Source: Luzula sylvatica
Taxonomy: Eukaryota; Streptophyta; Magnoliopsida; Poales; Juncaceae
Length of the DNA stretch: 64,000 nucleotides
Direction of reading: 5' to 3'
NCBI GenBank assembly: GCA_946800325.1
Contig: OX326960.1
Location: 58,426,855 to 58,490,854 of the forward strand
In this document: piece by piece, positions 22,264 through 35,811 of the stretch
How positions within the stretch are numbered: position 1 is the stretch's first letter
How the letters are laid out: the number at the start of each line of letters is the position of its first letter
Program-made: the position numbers and the translations under genes
The notes under the pieces: generated by a model
Told to the model about the DNA's origin: nothing
The model's input: only the letters and a program-made list of their open reading frames with translations
The model's database searches: none

Positions 22264-24774
22264 CACTACAACAGAACTGGGTATCAGCGACGGCAAAAAC
22301 CGTCGCTAAAAGTAAAAAAAAACCGTCGCTAAAGGTATTTCCGACGGCTAACCGTCGCTAATTGTCCGTCGCTGAAAGCCATGTCGCTGATACTACTTTC
22401 TCCGACGGCCCGTCGAAAATGGCGACGGCCAATTTTCTTCGACGGCCCGTCACAGAGTTTCTTTGACGGCCCGTCCCTAAAGCCTTCACCGACTGCCCGT
22501 CCCTGAATCCTTCACCGACGGCCCGTCCCTAAAAGGTATATTTTAATTTTTTTAATTTCTGTTAATTTTCAATATATTAATTTTTATAATTAATAAATAT
22601 AATTATTTATATATTTAATTAATACATATTTCGTATATATTATATGTTAAATGTACTTAATTAAATATTAAGAATTTAAAATAGTTCATATTATATATTT
22701 TAATTAATATTATATTATAACAATTACAAATTATCAAAAGAATAACTATAAATTATAATTATAATTATAATCATAATCATAATCATATTAATTTTCATAC
22801 AAAATCCATACCAAATTAACAGTTACAAATTACAAATTTCGACACAACTACACGACACAATCCTAAACTCGACAAATCGAAAACAATCCTCTACTCGACA
22901 ATCCCAAATTAACAGTTACAAAACACGACAGAAATCGAAGAATACCAGTACCAGCACCTGAAATTGCACAAATCGAAGAGTACCAGTACCAACACCTGAA
23001 ATCGAAGAGTACCAGTACCGGATTTCAGCATCGTTAATCATTAATCGAATTCAATTAAACACAAATCAGTCCAAGTTCCAGTACCTGAAATTGCACAAAT
23101 AAACACAAATCAGTCCAAGTTCATCGTTAATTCGACAAACAATTAACCAACTAATTCAATTAACCAAAGCCGTACCAGTCTTTATTTGTACCGATTAATC
23201 CTTTGTCGATCCATTGTCGATCCAATTCATCCTGCATCCTCTGCCAATAAACAACCCCTGAAAATAAAAAAATTGCAGAAAAGCCCCTCAATTTTTTAAA
23301 AATTGCAGAACAACCCCTGAAATTTCACAAATAAACAAAAAATCATTCCAAATTGATGGTTAATTCAACAAACAATTAAAAATTACCTATTCAATTGATC
23401 GTTAATTCAACTCATCGAAGCTCCGTTAATCGCAGCCGTACCACAACCCGCACCAGTCTTCGTGCATCGAACCGTACCATTTCCCAATTAACCCTAATTC
23501 AATAAAAAACCAACAACAAAATAATAGTTAATGGACAGTAAAAAATAATACAGAATTCAATAGAAAATAATATATAATTAAATAAAACCCTAAGAAAATT
23601 AATAAAAAATTAGTAAAAAAAAAGATTAAATTAGAATAAAAAAACAGTAAAAAAAGAGAATAAAAATAGTATTTAATAAGCAATATATATTCAAAAACAG
23701 ATTTTAAAAACACGAATTAGGGATTTTAAAAACAAAAACAGATTTAAAAAAAAATCAATTAGCCCAAACAGAAAATAATTAAAAGAAATGCTTGCAAAAA
23801 TTAGGGATTTTCAAAAACAGATTTTAAAAACAGAAATTTTGTAACCAAAAAATAAATATTTACAAAAATCGTAAAACGGAAATGAAAAAAAAAATTAAGT
23901 AAAAACAGATTTTAAAAATGATTTTAAAAAAATTAAGTAAAAACAGAAATGAACTAATTATTCTAAAAGAAATGTAACAAAATATAGAAACATATACCTC
24001 GAAAAAAGGAAGCGCACACAAATATAGCCATATCCGAGCCCAATCCTTGGCACAAACCGAGCACAAAAATCTAATTTCAAAGATTAGAAATACAAATCAA
24101 TACAAAGTGTAAAATAAAAAAGTAACTAATCAATACCTCACATAGAGAGCAGGGCAGGAGGAGGCAAGAAGGAGGCTGCCAAGAGCACCAAGGTGAGACC
24201 GGGGCTGCAAGGAGAATGAGGGAAAGAAAGAGAGAGGGCTGTAGTGAGCTCACGGCGGGGCAGGGGGGGTGTGGAGGAGGGGAAGAGGGGCGGGCGGTTG
24301 TGGAGAGAAGAGGGTTTTAGGGTTAGGGTTTTAGGGGCGGGCGGCTGTGGAAGAGGAGGAGAAGTGTGTGAAGAGAGAGAGATGGGGGCCAGCTGGGTAT
24401 ATAAGGTGTCCACAACATCACCGACGGGCCGACGCTGTTATTTTGAATTCACGTCGGAGAATCTGGGACGGGGTTTCATTAGCGACGGGCCAACGGAGGT
24501 TTCATTAGCGACGGGCTTTTTTTCTGCGACGGGCCATTGCAGTTTATCAACGATGGTTTTGCATTTAGCGACGGGCCGTAGCAGGGTATCAGCGACGGTT
24601 TTTGGATTTAGCGACGGGCTGACGGAAAAGTTAAAGCAGTTACGACGGGCCGTCGCTAATAAAACCGTCGGTAATATACTTCTGCGACGGGCCGACGCAG
24701 AAAGTGCGTTTTATTTGCGACGGGCTGTCGCTGAAGTCAGACCCCCGTCGCTGATACCCAGTTCTGTTGTAGTG
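22264..24774. mobile_element. Non-autonomous CACTA (En/Spm) transposon
   Basis: Begins CACTACAACAGAACTGG and ends with its exact inverse; the terminal inverted repeat is about 30 bp and perfect. A 3-bp duplication CCT lies at 22261-22263 and 24775-24777. The uninterrupted homologous site in element B (near 28558) has a single CCT, which proves the insertion. About 250 bp inside each end are dense subterminal repeats of the GACGGCCCGTCGCTAA kind. The 2511-bp element has no transposase. A GC-rich patch at 24170-24400 could be captured host DNA, but it contains no domain I recognise. Confidence 0.95.
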
Positions 24775-25543
24775 CCTCAAGTTTGAAGAACCTAATACCC
24801 TACTCATCGCGAGTCCATCCGTAATGACTAAACCAAGTCATGGTCTCGCGGCTTTGGTCATATCCAATATATGTCACCTAGCATATATACATACGTTACT
24901 GATTCGACAAGCATCTTGTCCTATGATTAGCAAAACATAATCATCTCCTCGGCTAACGTATTAGTGTACGCGTTCAGTCTATTATCGAATAATATAAATG
25001 CTTCTCTCTTAAGCAAACAGACCCGCGACTAGGGATGTTTAGAAATGAAACTTTAGGTGCGACAGTTTCGCTGCACATAATCATGTATTATGCCGACGTC
25101 CACACAAGCTCAAATAAGGATTCATGTAATCATATTACACAACTCGCACACAGTTTTCACGTAAGGTGAATGCATACAAATTTAAGTAAACAATTTTTTT
25201 AAAATGCACTCATATGGATTAAGTATTGGGGCGATGCAGCGTTTACCTATAGGTATCTCCATACCCATAACCTGCGAGAACTATCGTATTAGATAACTAC
25301 ACTCTACTCTCTTCTTCCTCCTCTAGGTATTTCCATACCCATAGTCATCGCATGACAGTTACGCGCGACTAGAGAGAGCAGTTTGTAAACGGGTCCGCAC
25401 GTTGCCGCTAGTGTTAATCTTCGTAAGGTTTGAAACATTTCCATATACCTATGATCACATATTTTCACAAAATTTCATTGATCAAATGAAATTTTCTGAG
25501 TATTGGCTAGAAGTGGTAGTGACCTCGACATTTTTGGACTGTA

Positions 25544-26694
25544 CTATTGCGTCTCACGCAATCCACAACCATAAATCCAATAACTCGTGACTACTTCGAG
25601 TTTGGTCATGTATCCTTGATCCATACCGCTTCCTTTTGCGATTAAGAACCGCAATATACTCGCCTCCAAAAATAGAATCGTAAACCATTGGTCGTGTGGA
25701 ACCTTTCCACATAACCGTATTTTCGTGTAAGAAAAACACGTACACACTTCGTGATCGAAAGTCGTGCTACATGTTTGGAAACTGTCGTTGGTATAACTCT
25801 TTATAACAACCCGTCCTCCACACCATTATAGATTAAATAAAATCCTGAATTCTTTCTCAAAATATTCAAGAATAAACTTCACCGGTATCAATACAAATCC
25901 AGATAGGTATAAATATACATAACCATTATGTATGTATACGTATAACCATTATACATTCACAATAGTTAGTCTCATGTAATCGCATTGCATTCAAACTCGT
26001 GTGATTCCCTTGGATTTTATTGACGGTAAATTAGACGCTTCATATGTACGACATACGTCCACATATATATCATGGCAATTTTATTGTCGCTCTATTTGAT
26101 GTCTCACATCGAGCCGTAAAAAATTCTGCAATTCGACATTTCGATTTAACTCCTCCAAGGAGTTATATGTTGAAAACCATTTTCAACAATATGTCGATAT
26201 ACATGCTATAATCTGGAACGAGGAACTTCTTAGATCTATCATATAGATCTTCACGCTTAATTCATAAGCGGTCTCGCCTAAATCCTTTTGTCTTTACAAG
26301 AAATATAACGCAGCTCCCACTAACCTTCATGTGTACACAAAGTGTTCATTTGTTCCGACAATGTTATAATAGTTTATAACTTCATCAAAACGAATATTCC
26401 AATTCCGAGAAGCTTTCTCTAATCCATCGTATGGATCGTTAAAGCATGCATATCCTATCCCCGATTCTTATGAATCGACAAAACGGTAAGGTTGTGTCAA
26501 GTATACATCCTTTCATAAAATTTCTGTGAAGAAATTCGGGTTTGATATCGATTTTGCCACATCACATAGTCATAGCACGCGACCATCGCAAGCAGAATTT
26601 CGAGAATGTGAAAGCATAGCAACATGCGAAAATGTTTCTTCATAGTCCAACTACGAATTACTTGAAACTTTTCGCTACGAACCTCGCTTTGCAT
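25544..26694 (-). pseudogene. A1 copia polymerase relic (RNase H, then reverse transcriptase)
   Basis: On the minus strand 26694-26497 reads LLAMVACYDYVMWQ, matching the copia RT stretch that precedes the DVKTAFLNG motif. 25747-25544 contains GGEYIAVLNRKRKR in the place of the copia RNase H EAEYIAASEAAKEA block, followed in another frame by MTKLEVVTS. Order and orientation fit minus-strand copia pol. Catalytic motifs are missing or broken, and frames shift repeatedly, so no active enzyme is encoded. Confidence 0.65.
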
Positions 26695-26881
26695 GTATGC
26701 AAATTCCTATCCATGTAGGTTCTTCACCTTGAAAACTCATTCACATTTCACGGGTTTAACCCGGAAAGTAATGAAATCAAGTTCTAAACTTGATAATTTA
26801 CACGGATCAAATCTCAGATTTCATGACACCATGTCATGTGGAATCGTTACTTTTCATAGCATCCTTGTAGGATATCGAATA

Positions 26882-27914
26882 TGTTGGGAATTTATCCCGA
26901 CCCTGGGCCCGCGCAGCGGATATGAAGGCCCGGTCCGGTTCCCAAAATCCAAGATCACGCCATGACTTCGAGGGTACGATGCAATAGAAGGATAGATTCA
27001 TACCGGTGCAAAATTGATTGCACTCGAAGGGTCGATTACTCGCATCCTTCTCTTCTTCGGTGTCATGTTGGTTACTAGACCGTGCGTCCCATACCACACG
27101 TCTCCCACCGTCTTGACACGCCTCCGGTTGTCTTTCGTGCGTCCCACGTCCACACTCTTCCACAGCCGACAATTTTGCTCCTTCGGTTTGATCACAATCG
27201 AAGAGCCACAAGTGTTGCTCCTCTACGTGTATCCACCTTGAGTCGGAAGACGTCGGTCGCGGGTGCAACTGTCTAGACGAAGCACCGGCGAACTTGCTTG
27301 ATTAGATTGATTCTCTACACCGAGAAAAACGCTTTTTCTCGGTTTTCTCTCTTCGCACTCTTTAGCTCTTAGAAAGAAGACTCTCAATATTCTGGATTAA
27401 TCTTATTAATTCAGCAGGTTGGACTGAATGAATGAGAGAGAAATATCCTATTTATATCTCATAGGATAATGATGGGCCAAAAGGCATGTATATCCAATAT
27501 ACACCCTTTCACACAGAAAACTGCATGAACATGTTCAGTATTCTGTCCATACGAAATTGTTCAATTCTTCTGACATAAAATTAACCTTCACAAAAGTTGT
27601 CGATAACCTTATTATCTATCCATCCCAATTGGGCCTGGCCCAATTGGAGTTCGTATGCAAAAGTTATGATAGATTTACTAGCTATATGTCATACTGTTGC
27701 ACCCTTTCGGTATTTCATAGAAACGACACTAATACTTCGTTCATATGAAATATATTTCTACATGAAGGTTATAGATAATCTTATTATCTATCTAACCCAA
27801 TTTGAACCATTCAAATTGGATTTTCCTACTGAACGTTACGACCACGAATGTACGCTTACATTCGTTCATTCTTGTGTACACTTTTACGGTTGATCCGAAA
27901 CTGTCTTTCCTTCA
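26882..27914 (-). repeat. Element B 3' LTR
   Basis: 1033 bp, TGTTGGG to CCTTCA, with AAGGCCCGGTCCGGTT near the start and a minus-strand TATA-like box (plus CCTATTTATATC near 27449). It differs from the A1 LTRs at many sites, for example around 27318-27400. Confidence 0.85.
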
Positions 27915-29339
27915 GTCTCCCACTCAATTTCAGATCTACCTAAAAGGTACTCACGCATATCCAATATGCACGATTTTAGAGAATATAGCTCGCGTATCAA
28001 AATACGAAGATATGCACATCTCATGTGCCAATTTTATAATCAAGTCCGACTTAGTACGACTCGTTGTGTGACCATGTAGGTTCGGTTAACGATTGCAGTA
28101 GGCTGTTTCCAAAGCACTACAAGCCCATGAGCGGGATCTAGTCAGTCCATAATGGCCACCCATGTTAACACGAAAAATGATTGTGATCATTGTGCCTGTC
28201 TCGAATAGCGGTTATTAGTTCTCTTGTTAGCGATATCCGTTAATCAAAAGGCATGGTGGTAGTCTTCCTTATATTTTCATTAACTATACTTATTCCTCGA
28301 TTCCGAACTGATTTAACAATTTCAATCCATATTAACCGTTAATATCATTGACTATGGCCGTAGTTTTCGTTAATCAATTCATCGAGTGGCCAAAGAGATA
28401 TCTCTTCCTTTCGAAATAAACAATTCCTATCTTGGAGACTCACATTGAATTCCGTGTTTCGGACAATACCCAATGATGACCGTTTTAACTCCCTGTTACG
28501 GAGAGCGTAAGGTCATATCAAAGCATTGTGTTACGCACGTAATGCAATCAATGGTCCCCTCAAGTGTGAAGAACCTAATACCCTACTCGTCGCAAGTCCA
28601 TCCATAATGACTAAACCATGTCATGGTCTCGCGGCTTCGGTCATATCCAATATATGTCACCTAGCATATATCTACATTTCTGATTCGACAAACACCTTTG
28701 TCCTATGATTAGCAAAACATAATCATCTCCTCGGCTAACGTACTAGTGTACATGTTCAGTCTATTATCTGATAATATATATGCTTCACTCTTAAGCAAAC
28801 TGAATCATGACTAGGGATGTTTAGAAATTAAACTTTAGGTGTGACGGTTTCGCTGCACATAATCACGTATTATGCCGACGTCCACACAAGTTCAAATCAG
28901 GATTCATGTAATCAAATTACACAACCCGCACACATTTTTCATATAAGGTGAATGCATATTAATTTAAGTAAACAAAATTTTTAAAAGGAATGCATTCATA
29001 TGGATTAAGTATTTGGGTGATACAACGTTTACCTATGGGTATCTCCATACCCACAACCTGCGAGGACTATCGTATTAGATAACTACACTCTACTCTCTTC
29101 TTCCTCCTCTAGGTATCTCCATACCCATAGTCATCGTATGACAGTCACGCGCGACTAGAGAGAGCGGTTTTGTAAACGGGTCCGCACGTTGCTGCTAGTG
29201 TTAATCTTCATCAGGATTGGAACATTTTCAATACCTACGATCACATCTTTTCACAAAATTTCATGGATCAAATGAAATTTTCTGAGTATTGGCTAAAAGT
29301 GGTTGTGACCTCGGCGTTTTTAGCTTGTACTATTGCGTT

Positions 29340-31970
29340 TCACGCAATACACAACCATAAATCCGATAACTCGTGACTACTCGAGTTTGGTCTTGTATCC
29401 TTGATCCATAATGCTTCCTTTTTGCGATTAATAACCGCAATATACTCGCCTCCGTAAATAGAATCATAAACTATTGGTCATGTGGAACCTTTCCATATAA
29501 CCGTGTTTTGATTTAAGCAAAACATGTACACACTTTGTGATCGAAAGTCGTGCTACATACTTGGACGTGCTTAATATTTGGAAATTGTTGTTGTTATAAC
29601 TCTTTATAACCAACACGTCCTCCACACCATTATAGATAAAATAAAATTCTGAATTCTTTCGCAAAATATTCAAAGATAAACTTCACCGCTATCAATACAA
29701 ATCCAGATGGGTTTAAATATACATAACCATTATACATTCACAAGAGTCAGTCTCATGTAATCTCATTACATTCAAACTCGTGTGATTCCCTTGGATTTTA
29801 TTGACGGTAAATTAGACGCTTCATCCGTACGACACATATCCACATACATATCATGTCATACAAAATAGATTCTCACATCAAAATGTGAAGCATCATATCA
29901 TTTCTATTTTTGAGCTGCTTGATGTCTCACATCGAGCTACAAAAATGTATGCCATTTGACATTTCGATTTAAATCCTCCAAGGAGTTATATGTTGAAAAC
30001 TATTTTCAACATTATGTCAATATACAAGCTATAATATAGAACGAGGAACTTCTTAGATCTATCCTATAGATCTTCATGCATAATTCATAAGCGGTCTCGT
30101 CTAAATCCTTTGTCGTTACAAGAAATATAACCCGGCTCCCACTAACCTTCATGTGTACACAAAGTTTTCATTCGTTCTGACAATGTTATAACAGTTTATA
30201 ACTTCGTCAAAGAGAATATTCCAATTCCGAGAAGCTTTTTCTAATCCATCATATGGATCATTAAAGCGTGCATATCTTATCCCCGATTCTTATGAATCGA
30301 CAAAACGGTAAGGTTGTGTCAAGTACACATCCTTTCATAAAATTTCTATCAAGAAATTCGGTTTTGCCATCCATTTTGCAACATCACATAGTCATAATAC
30401 GCGACCATGGCAAGCAGAATTTCGAGAATGTGAAAGCATGGCAACATGTGAAAACGTTTCTTCATAGTCCAACTACGAATTACTTGAAACTCTTCGCTAC
30501 GAGCCTCGCTTTGCATATATGCAAATTCCTATCCATGTAGGTTCTTCACCTTGAAAACCCATTCACATTTCATGAGTCTAACCCAGAAAGTGATTGAATC
30601 AAGTTCCAAACTTGATAATGTACACGGATTGAATCTCAGATTTCATGACACCATGTCATGTGGAATCGACTTTTCATAGCATCCTTGTAGGATATCGAAT
30701 CATCATATGATTTCGATCTATCATCATTAGCCACGATAAATCCGTATTTACCGGCCTATGATATAGCCTACTCGATCTACGAAAAATTCCTTTGTGTGTT
30801 CGACTCGTATTCATCAACTCTTGATGAAGTCGTGTCAACTTTCATTAGTACAATGTTCATTTTCCACATCTCGAACTCTTTCGAGATTTATTCTACTCCC
30901 ACTAGCCCACATAAAGATAAATGGCATTAAGTTCCAAACTTGTGCGCATTATGTCCTCCTCCAAGAAGGCATCTCTTCAAGCCACGAAAATCTCATTTTC
31001 GTCAGGACGTTAGAACTAATACCCTTTAGTTTCTTTTTGGATATATGATAAACGAACAATTTTAAAGATTTGGGATTGAGTTTAATCGAAACAAATTTCG
31101 AAATATATTCACATCCTCAAATATGTACACATGACAACTTCGGAACCATTCTGATCCATATCTCATATGGCTTCTTTTGTACCGATTAGAAGGTTTATGG
31201 TCCATATCATATATGCAACCATTCATTAGTGCCGCTGTCTCAAGGGCGTATCCCCAAAACATTTTTAGGAAAATCCGTTTGACTTATCATTTATCGAACC
31301 ATGTCCAACATGCGTTCATTCCTCTTTTTGAATACATCTCAATGTTCCGAAATGAAGATAATCGTGAAACTATTCCACAATCATAAATGATCATCAATAC
31401 TTATGACTCAAATATCGCCTCTTCGATCCTATCGAAGTGCATAGCTCAAATAATCGCCTCCTCGATCCTATCAAGGGGCTTTGATTTTCTTGCTTAGTCG
31501 ATTTTGTATTTTGTTTATGAAACTCTTTGAACATTTCAAAAGTCGTCGCTTCGGCACGCATTAAATAGATGTTATCCTATCTACTTTAACCGTCCATAAA
31601 CATAAGAAAATACCGATAGCCTCCTCTTGCCTCGGAACTTATCGGAACATTTACATCTTTATGTAATTTCCAATAATTTGTTGGATCATTTCCAACCTTT
31701 GGAGAATGATGCATTTTGTCATCTTGCCTAATAAATAAATATCGCATTAATCAATCGAATCTAATTCTAATGATTCTATCAATCCATCATATGGAATCTA
31801 GATACGCGTATCTCGTTTATATGGCCAAGATGGCAATGCCAAAAGAAGCAATTAACTTCTAGGTTTAATCCTCCTCGAATTTCACCGTTCTTTGATTTAT
31901 TAGTTTGGACAACTCTTTGTCCGAACTTTCTGTTTGGAAAACGTTTTCCCAAAATACCCTTAGACATTTA
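29340..31970 (-). pseudogene. Element B copia pol relics (GAG-pre-integrase, integrase, RT, RNase H)
   Basis: Read on the minus strand from high to low coordinates: 31967-31779 contains WHCHLGHINEIRVSR, the GAG-pre-integrase zinc-binding motif (usual form WHxRLGHxxEKRI). 31262-31062 contains FWGYALETAA, the end of the copia integrase core. About 30560-30340 keeps the RT region before DVKTAFLNG. About 29680-29340 keeps the RNase H block (GGEYIAVINRKKEA). The order integrase, RT, RNase H is diagnostic for Ty1/copia. Stops and frameshifts are frequent; nothing is functional. Confidence 0.7.
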
Positions 31971-33309
31971 TTTCTTTCGATCCCGCCCTTGAATTACAAG
32001 GACATCCACGCATCTCAATGCATTGGATTCCTCGGATGCTCCGAGCATCTCCAATTCAAATTTAAATCGCATCTTATGCAATTTCAGGATCGACTTACCT
32101 ATCGAATGCATATGATATTCGGTCACGAAGATCAAATCTCGTACCATCAACACACGAGTGTTAATCAAAGACCCATTCGGCGTCTCAAAATTAACCTACT
32201 CTTTGAGCCGCATCGAATCATTCAATGCGCTCTAGCTCTTGAAACTATTTCATGAGCGTTGTGTTTTACTTTCGTATGCACCCGAATTCTCAAAACAATT
32301 TTGAGAAATTTGCGTCTATACATGCCACCACAAGGCACGTTATATCGTTCGATTTCTTCTTAAAGTTTATCGAACCCGGCTTTCTCTAAAGCCAAAGCCT
32401 CGAGCCCTGAATCTTCGTGTCCAACACGTTCCTTTAAGTCTAAGAACTATTCTTTGACTATCAAGGTTAATTACGGTAATTCCGGCCCAAAAGCTATCTA
32501 TCATATCGATCTCATCGATATATTTGGTGTTGCTAGAAAACATAATTCTAAACGGATGATGAAAATTAAGCTCCTAACCGTGCGTACTTAATCTATATGC
32601 TTATATGATAATTATATGACAGTGTTATTTTATCGAATCGATAACCCTCATACCGATACGGGACTCCAAGTCTATAACACTCAAGATCCATATTTCGCAA
32701 TCCTCCCATAAGTGACTATGGCCGACAAATGGGATCTCGCTTATTTAGGTAGGATTATTATCCAATCGTATCATATACGACTCTTGAACCTTTATAGAAT
32801 TTCGGTGATGGATCGTATGATATACAATACCAATTCCGTGCGTGCATTCTATCTATGTCCCAAACTCTAATCGGATTAGCTTGGACGGTTAAGTCGCAAC
32901 CATATCCAACGTATCGTTCAATTGAACTACTGACGTACCCGACTATGGCCTGAACCCACGTGAGTCCCCAATTAACGCTTACCGCCCGCATCAATACATA
33001 CAATAATACGTGCCCGACTATGGCCTGAAATCACGCATTATGTCATACCAATCTCGATGGATGTGGACATGGAAGTCATTTCCACGACTTAAATATTATG
33101 AGGGATCATGCCTATGCATGTTTCATTTCATGACATAATCGTATTATATCACTATCACAAGATTTTCTAATGCATATGAATTATTTAGGGAGAGTAATTA
33201 TTCTAAATAAATACTTATCTTATAAGCTAGTATGATTGATGCCGATCATATCGATATAAAGAACTCAAAATTCCGAGTTGTGTAGCCAAAGTTATCGCGA
33301 AAACAAAAT

Positions 33310-33790
33310 CACCAATCAGAAACTAGTTTGTTGTAACGCACCATAGTCCGTTACAATGGACCTCCAGTTTCCTTAACTCCGTTACAACAGAACCCATGTC
33401 CGTTACAACGCTATTTATTCCGGAGTTTGACCAAAATTACAAGAAACTTGTCCGTTGTAACGCAACCTAGGTCCGTTACAACTGACTAACTTGTTAACCA
33501 TTCCGTTACAACGGACCATGTCCGTTACAACGGACTCCAAAGGAAGCCAAAGGCATCCCCGCATCCTCGTATCACATACAAGATCCGTTACAACGGAACT
33601 ATGTCCGTTATAACGGACTATGCGTTTATTCACAGTCCTCCTCACATCCCTGTATCATATACAGGGTCCGTTACAACGGATCAACCAGTCTGATATAACG
33701 GACTAAGTGAATTTCGCAGATAATCCCCAATTTCCTGTATCTTATACAATGTCCGTTACAACGGATCAACCAGTCCGTTATAACGGACTA
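33310..33790. repeat. Palindrome array in the leader of element B
   Basis: About a dozen copies of GTCCGTTACAACGGAC and variants (TCCGTTATAACGGA, TCCGTTGTAACGCA) lie here, just inside the PBS of element B. The words are the same as in the E1 LTRs. The homologous part of A1 (about 35460-35540) has one copy and otherwise GGGGCG repeats, so the array is not general to this family. Confidence 0.85.
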
Positions 33791-34035
33791 TGCGATTTTC
33801 ATGCAGTTTTGTCTGTTTTCGTTCGTTTCCAAAACGGTCAATCATGAAACCTTTTCACGATCATTCCTAGATACTCTCAATCAACTTTTGATCGATCTCT
33901 AGCGAATTCCACTTGTGATTTTAACGGAATTTGACTTTCTCTATTTGTAACATCATGCAAACGGGTACGAACTTTGATAACCCGTGCGTATATCGAATAT
34001 ACGACTATGATTCGACCCTCGAATCGATGGCGATC

Positions 34036-34047
34036 GCCCTGATACCA
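34036..34047 (-). promoter_or_regulatory. Primer binding site of element B
   Basis: The minus strand reads TGGTATCAGGGC, one base different from the initiator-Met complement TGGTATCAGAGC used by the other elements. It lies one base from the TGTTG remnant of the lost LTR. Confidence 0.75.
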
Positions 34048-34053
34048 CTGTTG

Positions 34054-35811
34054 AGAATTCATCCTCCTCGGATTTCACCGTTCTTTTGAGTCATTAGTTT
34101 GGAAAAACATTTTCCCAAAATACCCTTAGACATTTATTTCTTTCGATCCCGCCTTTGAATTACAAGGACATCCACGCATCTCTATGCTTTGGATTCCCCG
34201 GATACTCCGAGCATCTCCTATTCAAATTTACATCGCATCTCATGCAATTTCGGGATCGACTTATCTATCGAATGCATATGATATTCGGTCACGAAGATCA
34301 AATCTCGTACCATCAACACACGAGTGTTAATCAAAGACCCATAAGGCGTCTCAAAATTAACCTACTCTTTGAGCCGCATTGAACCATTCAACGCGCTCTA
34401 GCTCTTGAAACTATTTCTTGAGCGTTGCGTTTAACTTTCATATACACCCGAATTCTCAAAACAATTTTTGAGAAATTTGCGTCTATACATGCCATCACAA
34501 GGCACATAATATCATTCGATTCCTTCTTAAAGTTTATCGAACCCGGATTTCTCTAAAGCCAAAGTCTCGAGCCCCAAATTTACCATCTACATGTCCAACA
34601 CGTCCCTTTAAGTCTAAGAACTATTCTTTAACTATCAAGGTTAATTACGGTAATTTCGGCCCAAAAGTCATCTATCATATCGATCTCATCGATATATTTG
34701 GTGTTGCTAGAAAACATAATTCTAAACGGATGATGAAGATTAAGCTCCTAACCGTGCGTACTTAATCTATATGCTTACATGATGATTATATGAAAGTGTC
34801 ATTTTATCGAATCGGTAACCCTCATACCGATACGGGACTCCAAGTCCATAACACTCAAGACCCATATTTCAGTTCCTCCCACAAGTGACTTTAGCCTATC
34901 GGGTGGGATCCCGTTATTTAGGTAGGATGATTATCCAATCGTATCCAATACGACTCTTGAACTTTTATAGAATTTCGGTGATGGATCGTATCATATACAA
35001 TCCCAGTTCCATGTGTGCATTCTATCTATGCCCCGAACTCCAATCCGATTGGCATGGACGGTTAAGTCACAACCATATCCAACGTATCGTTCAAATAAAC
35101 TACTAGTGAGTCGACTTTAGCCTGGGCCTCACAAGTCCTTATTTAACGCTTGCCACCCATTCGATAGTTACAATATCATGTGTCCGACTTTAGCCTGAAC
35201 CCACATGAAACGTAACACCAAACTCGATGGTTGTGGACATGGAAGGTATTTCCATGACTTAAGTATTATGAGGGATCATGCCAATGCATGTTGAATTTTG
35301 ACATAATCTAATTATATCAATATCACAAGATTTTACTAATCATTAACATTAAATAATCATTTTATATGCTAGTATGAGTGATGCCGATTCAATCGATATA
35401 AAGAACTCAAAATTTCGAGCTTCGTAGCCAAAGTTATCGCGAAAACAAAAACAACATCCAGAGGGGGTCCGTTGTAAAGGACGACCCCACGGGGCGCGAG
35501 AAAACCTTGCCCGGGGCGCCAAAAACTGTCCCCGGGGCGGCAGAAATGCTGATTTTCCGCAGATTTCGCCGTTTATTCCGTTTTCGCTCGTTTCCAAAAC
35601 GATAAATCATGAAATCTTTTCACGAACATTCCTAGATATTCTCAATCAACTTTTGATTGATCTCTAGTGAATTCCACTTGTGATTTTAACGAAATTGACG
35701 TTCTAAATATCTAGCATCATGCAAACGGATACAAACTTTGATAACCCGTGCGTATATCGAATATACGACTATGATTCGACCCTCGAATCTCAGCCTTTGC
35801 TCTGATACCAC
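34054..35811 (-). mobile_element. A1 internal region, 5' leader part
   Basis: Collinear with 31865-34048 of element B (TTCGATCCCGCC, GACATCCACGCATCTC and CACGAAGATCAAATC recur in the same order), which makes the two look like a tandem duplication. The A1 PBS at 35799-35810 closes it. No intact gene; 34155-34382 on the plus strand is a shadow frame. Confidence 0.75.
35799..35810 (-). promoter_or_regulatory. Primer binding site of A1
   Basis: The minus strand reads TGGTATCAGAGC, complementary to the 3' end of plant initiator Met tRNA, one base inside the 5' LTR. It fixes the orientation of A1 as minus. Confidence 0.9.

Larger units (their letters stand above)
21617..26881 (-). mobile_element. 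A1 internal region, 3' part, carrying a CACTA insertion
   Basis: Begins with a polypurine-like tract on the minus strand (plus strand GTCTCCCACTCAG). Outside the CACTA element it is collinear with 27915-30700 of element B, for example CCTCAAGTTTGAAGAACCTAA after the CACTA against CCTCAAGTGTGAAGAACCTAA in B. No intact frame survives. Confidence 0.75.
26882..34053 (-). mobile_element. Ty1/copia element B nested in A1, right LTR deleted
   Basis: Has one full LTR (26882-27914), a collinear interior with copia remnants and a PBS-like GGTATCAGGGC on the minus strand (34036-34047). It is followed by only TGTTG (34049-34053), the first five bases of the lost LTR. A1 leader sequence starts directly after. 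The left junction interrupts A1 after GATATCGAAT (26880). Its LTR is clearly more diverged from the two A1 LTRs than those are from each other, so it is a separate insertion. One deletion removing the rest of its 5' LTR plus about 1.2 kb of A1 explains the structure. No intact gene. Confidence 0.7.

Noticed and set aside
24311..24336. TTTAGGG-like telomere words
   Set aside because: Only two or three imperfect units inside a CACTA element; also GGGTTAGGG near 7042. Not a telomere tract.
24138..24786. Frames of 91 and 180 codons
   Set aside because: They read through CACTA subterminal repeats and past its end; composition is repeat driven and no domain is visible.
31865..35811. Apparent tandem duplication of about 2 kb
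   Set aside because: Better explained as homologous leader regions of two nested copia elements, A1 and B, than as a segmental duplication.
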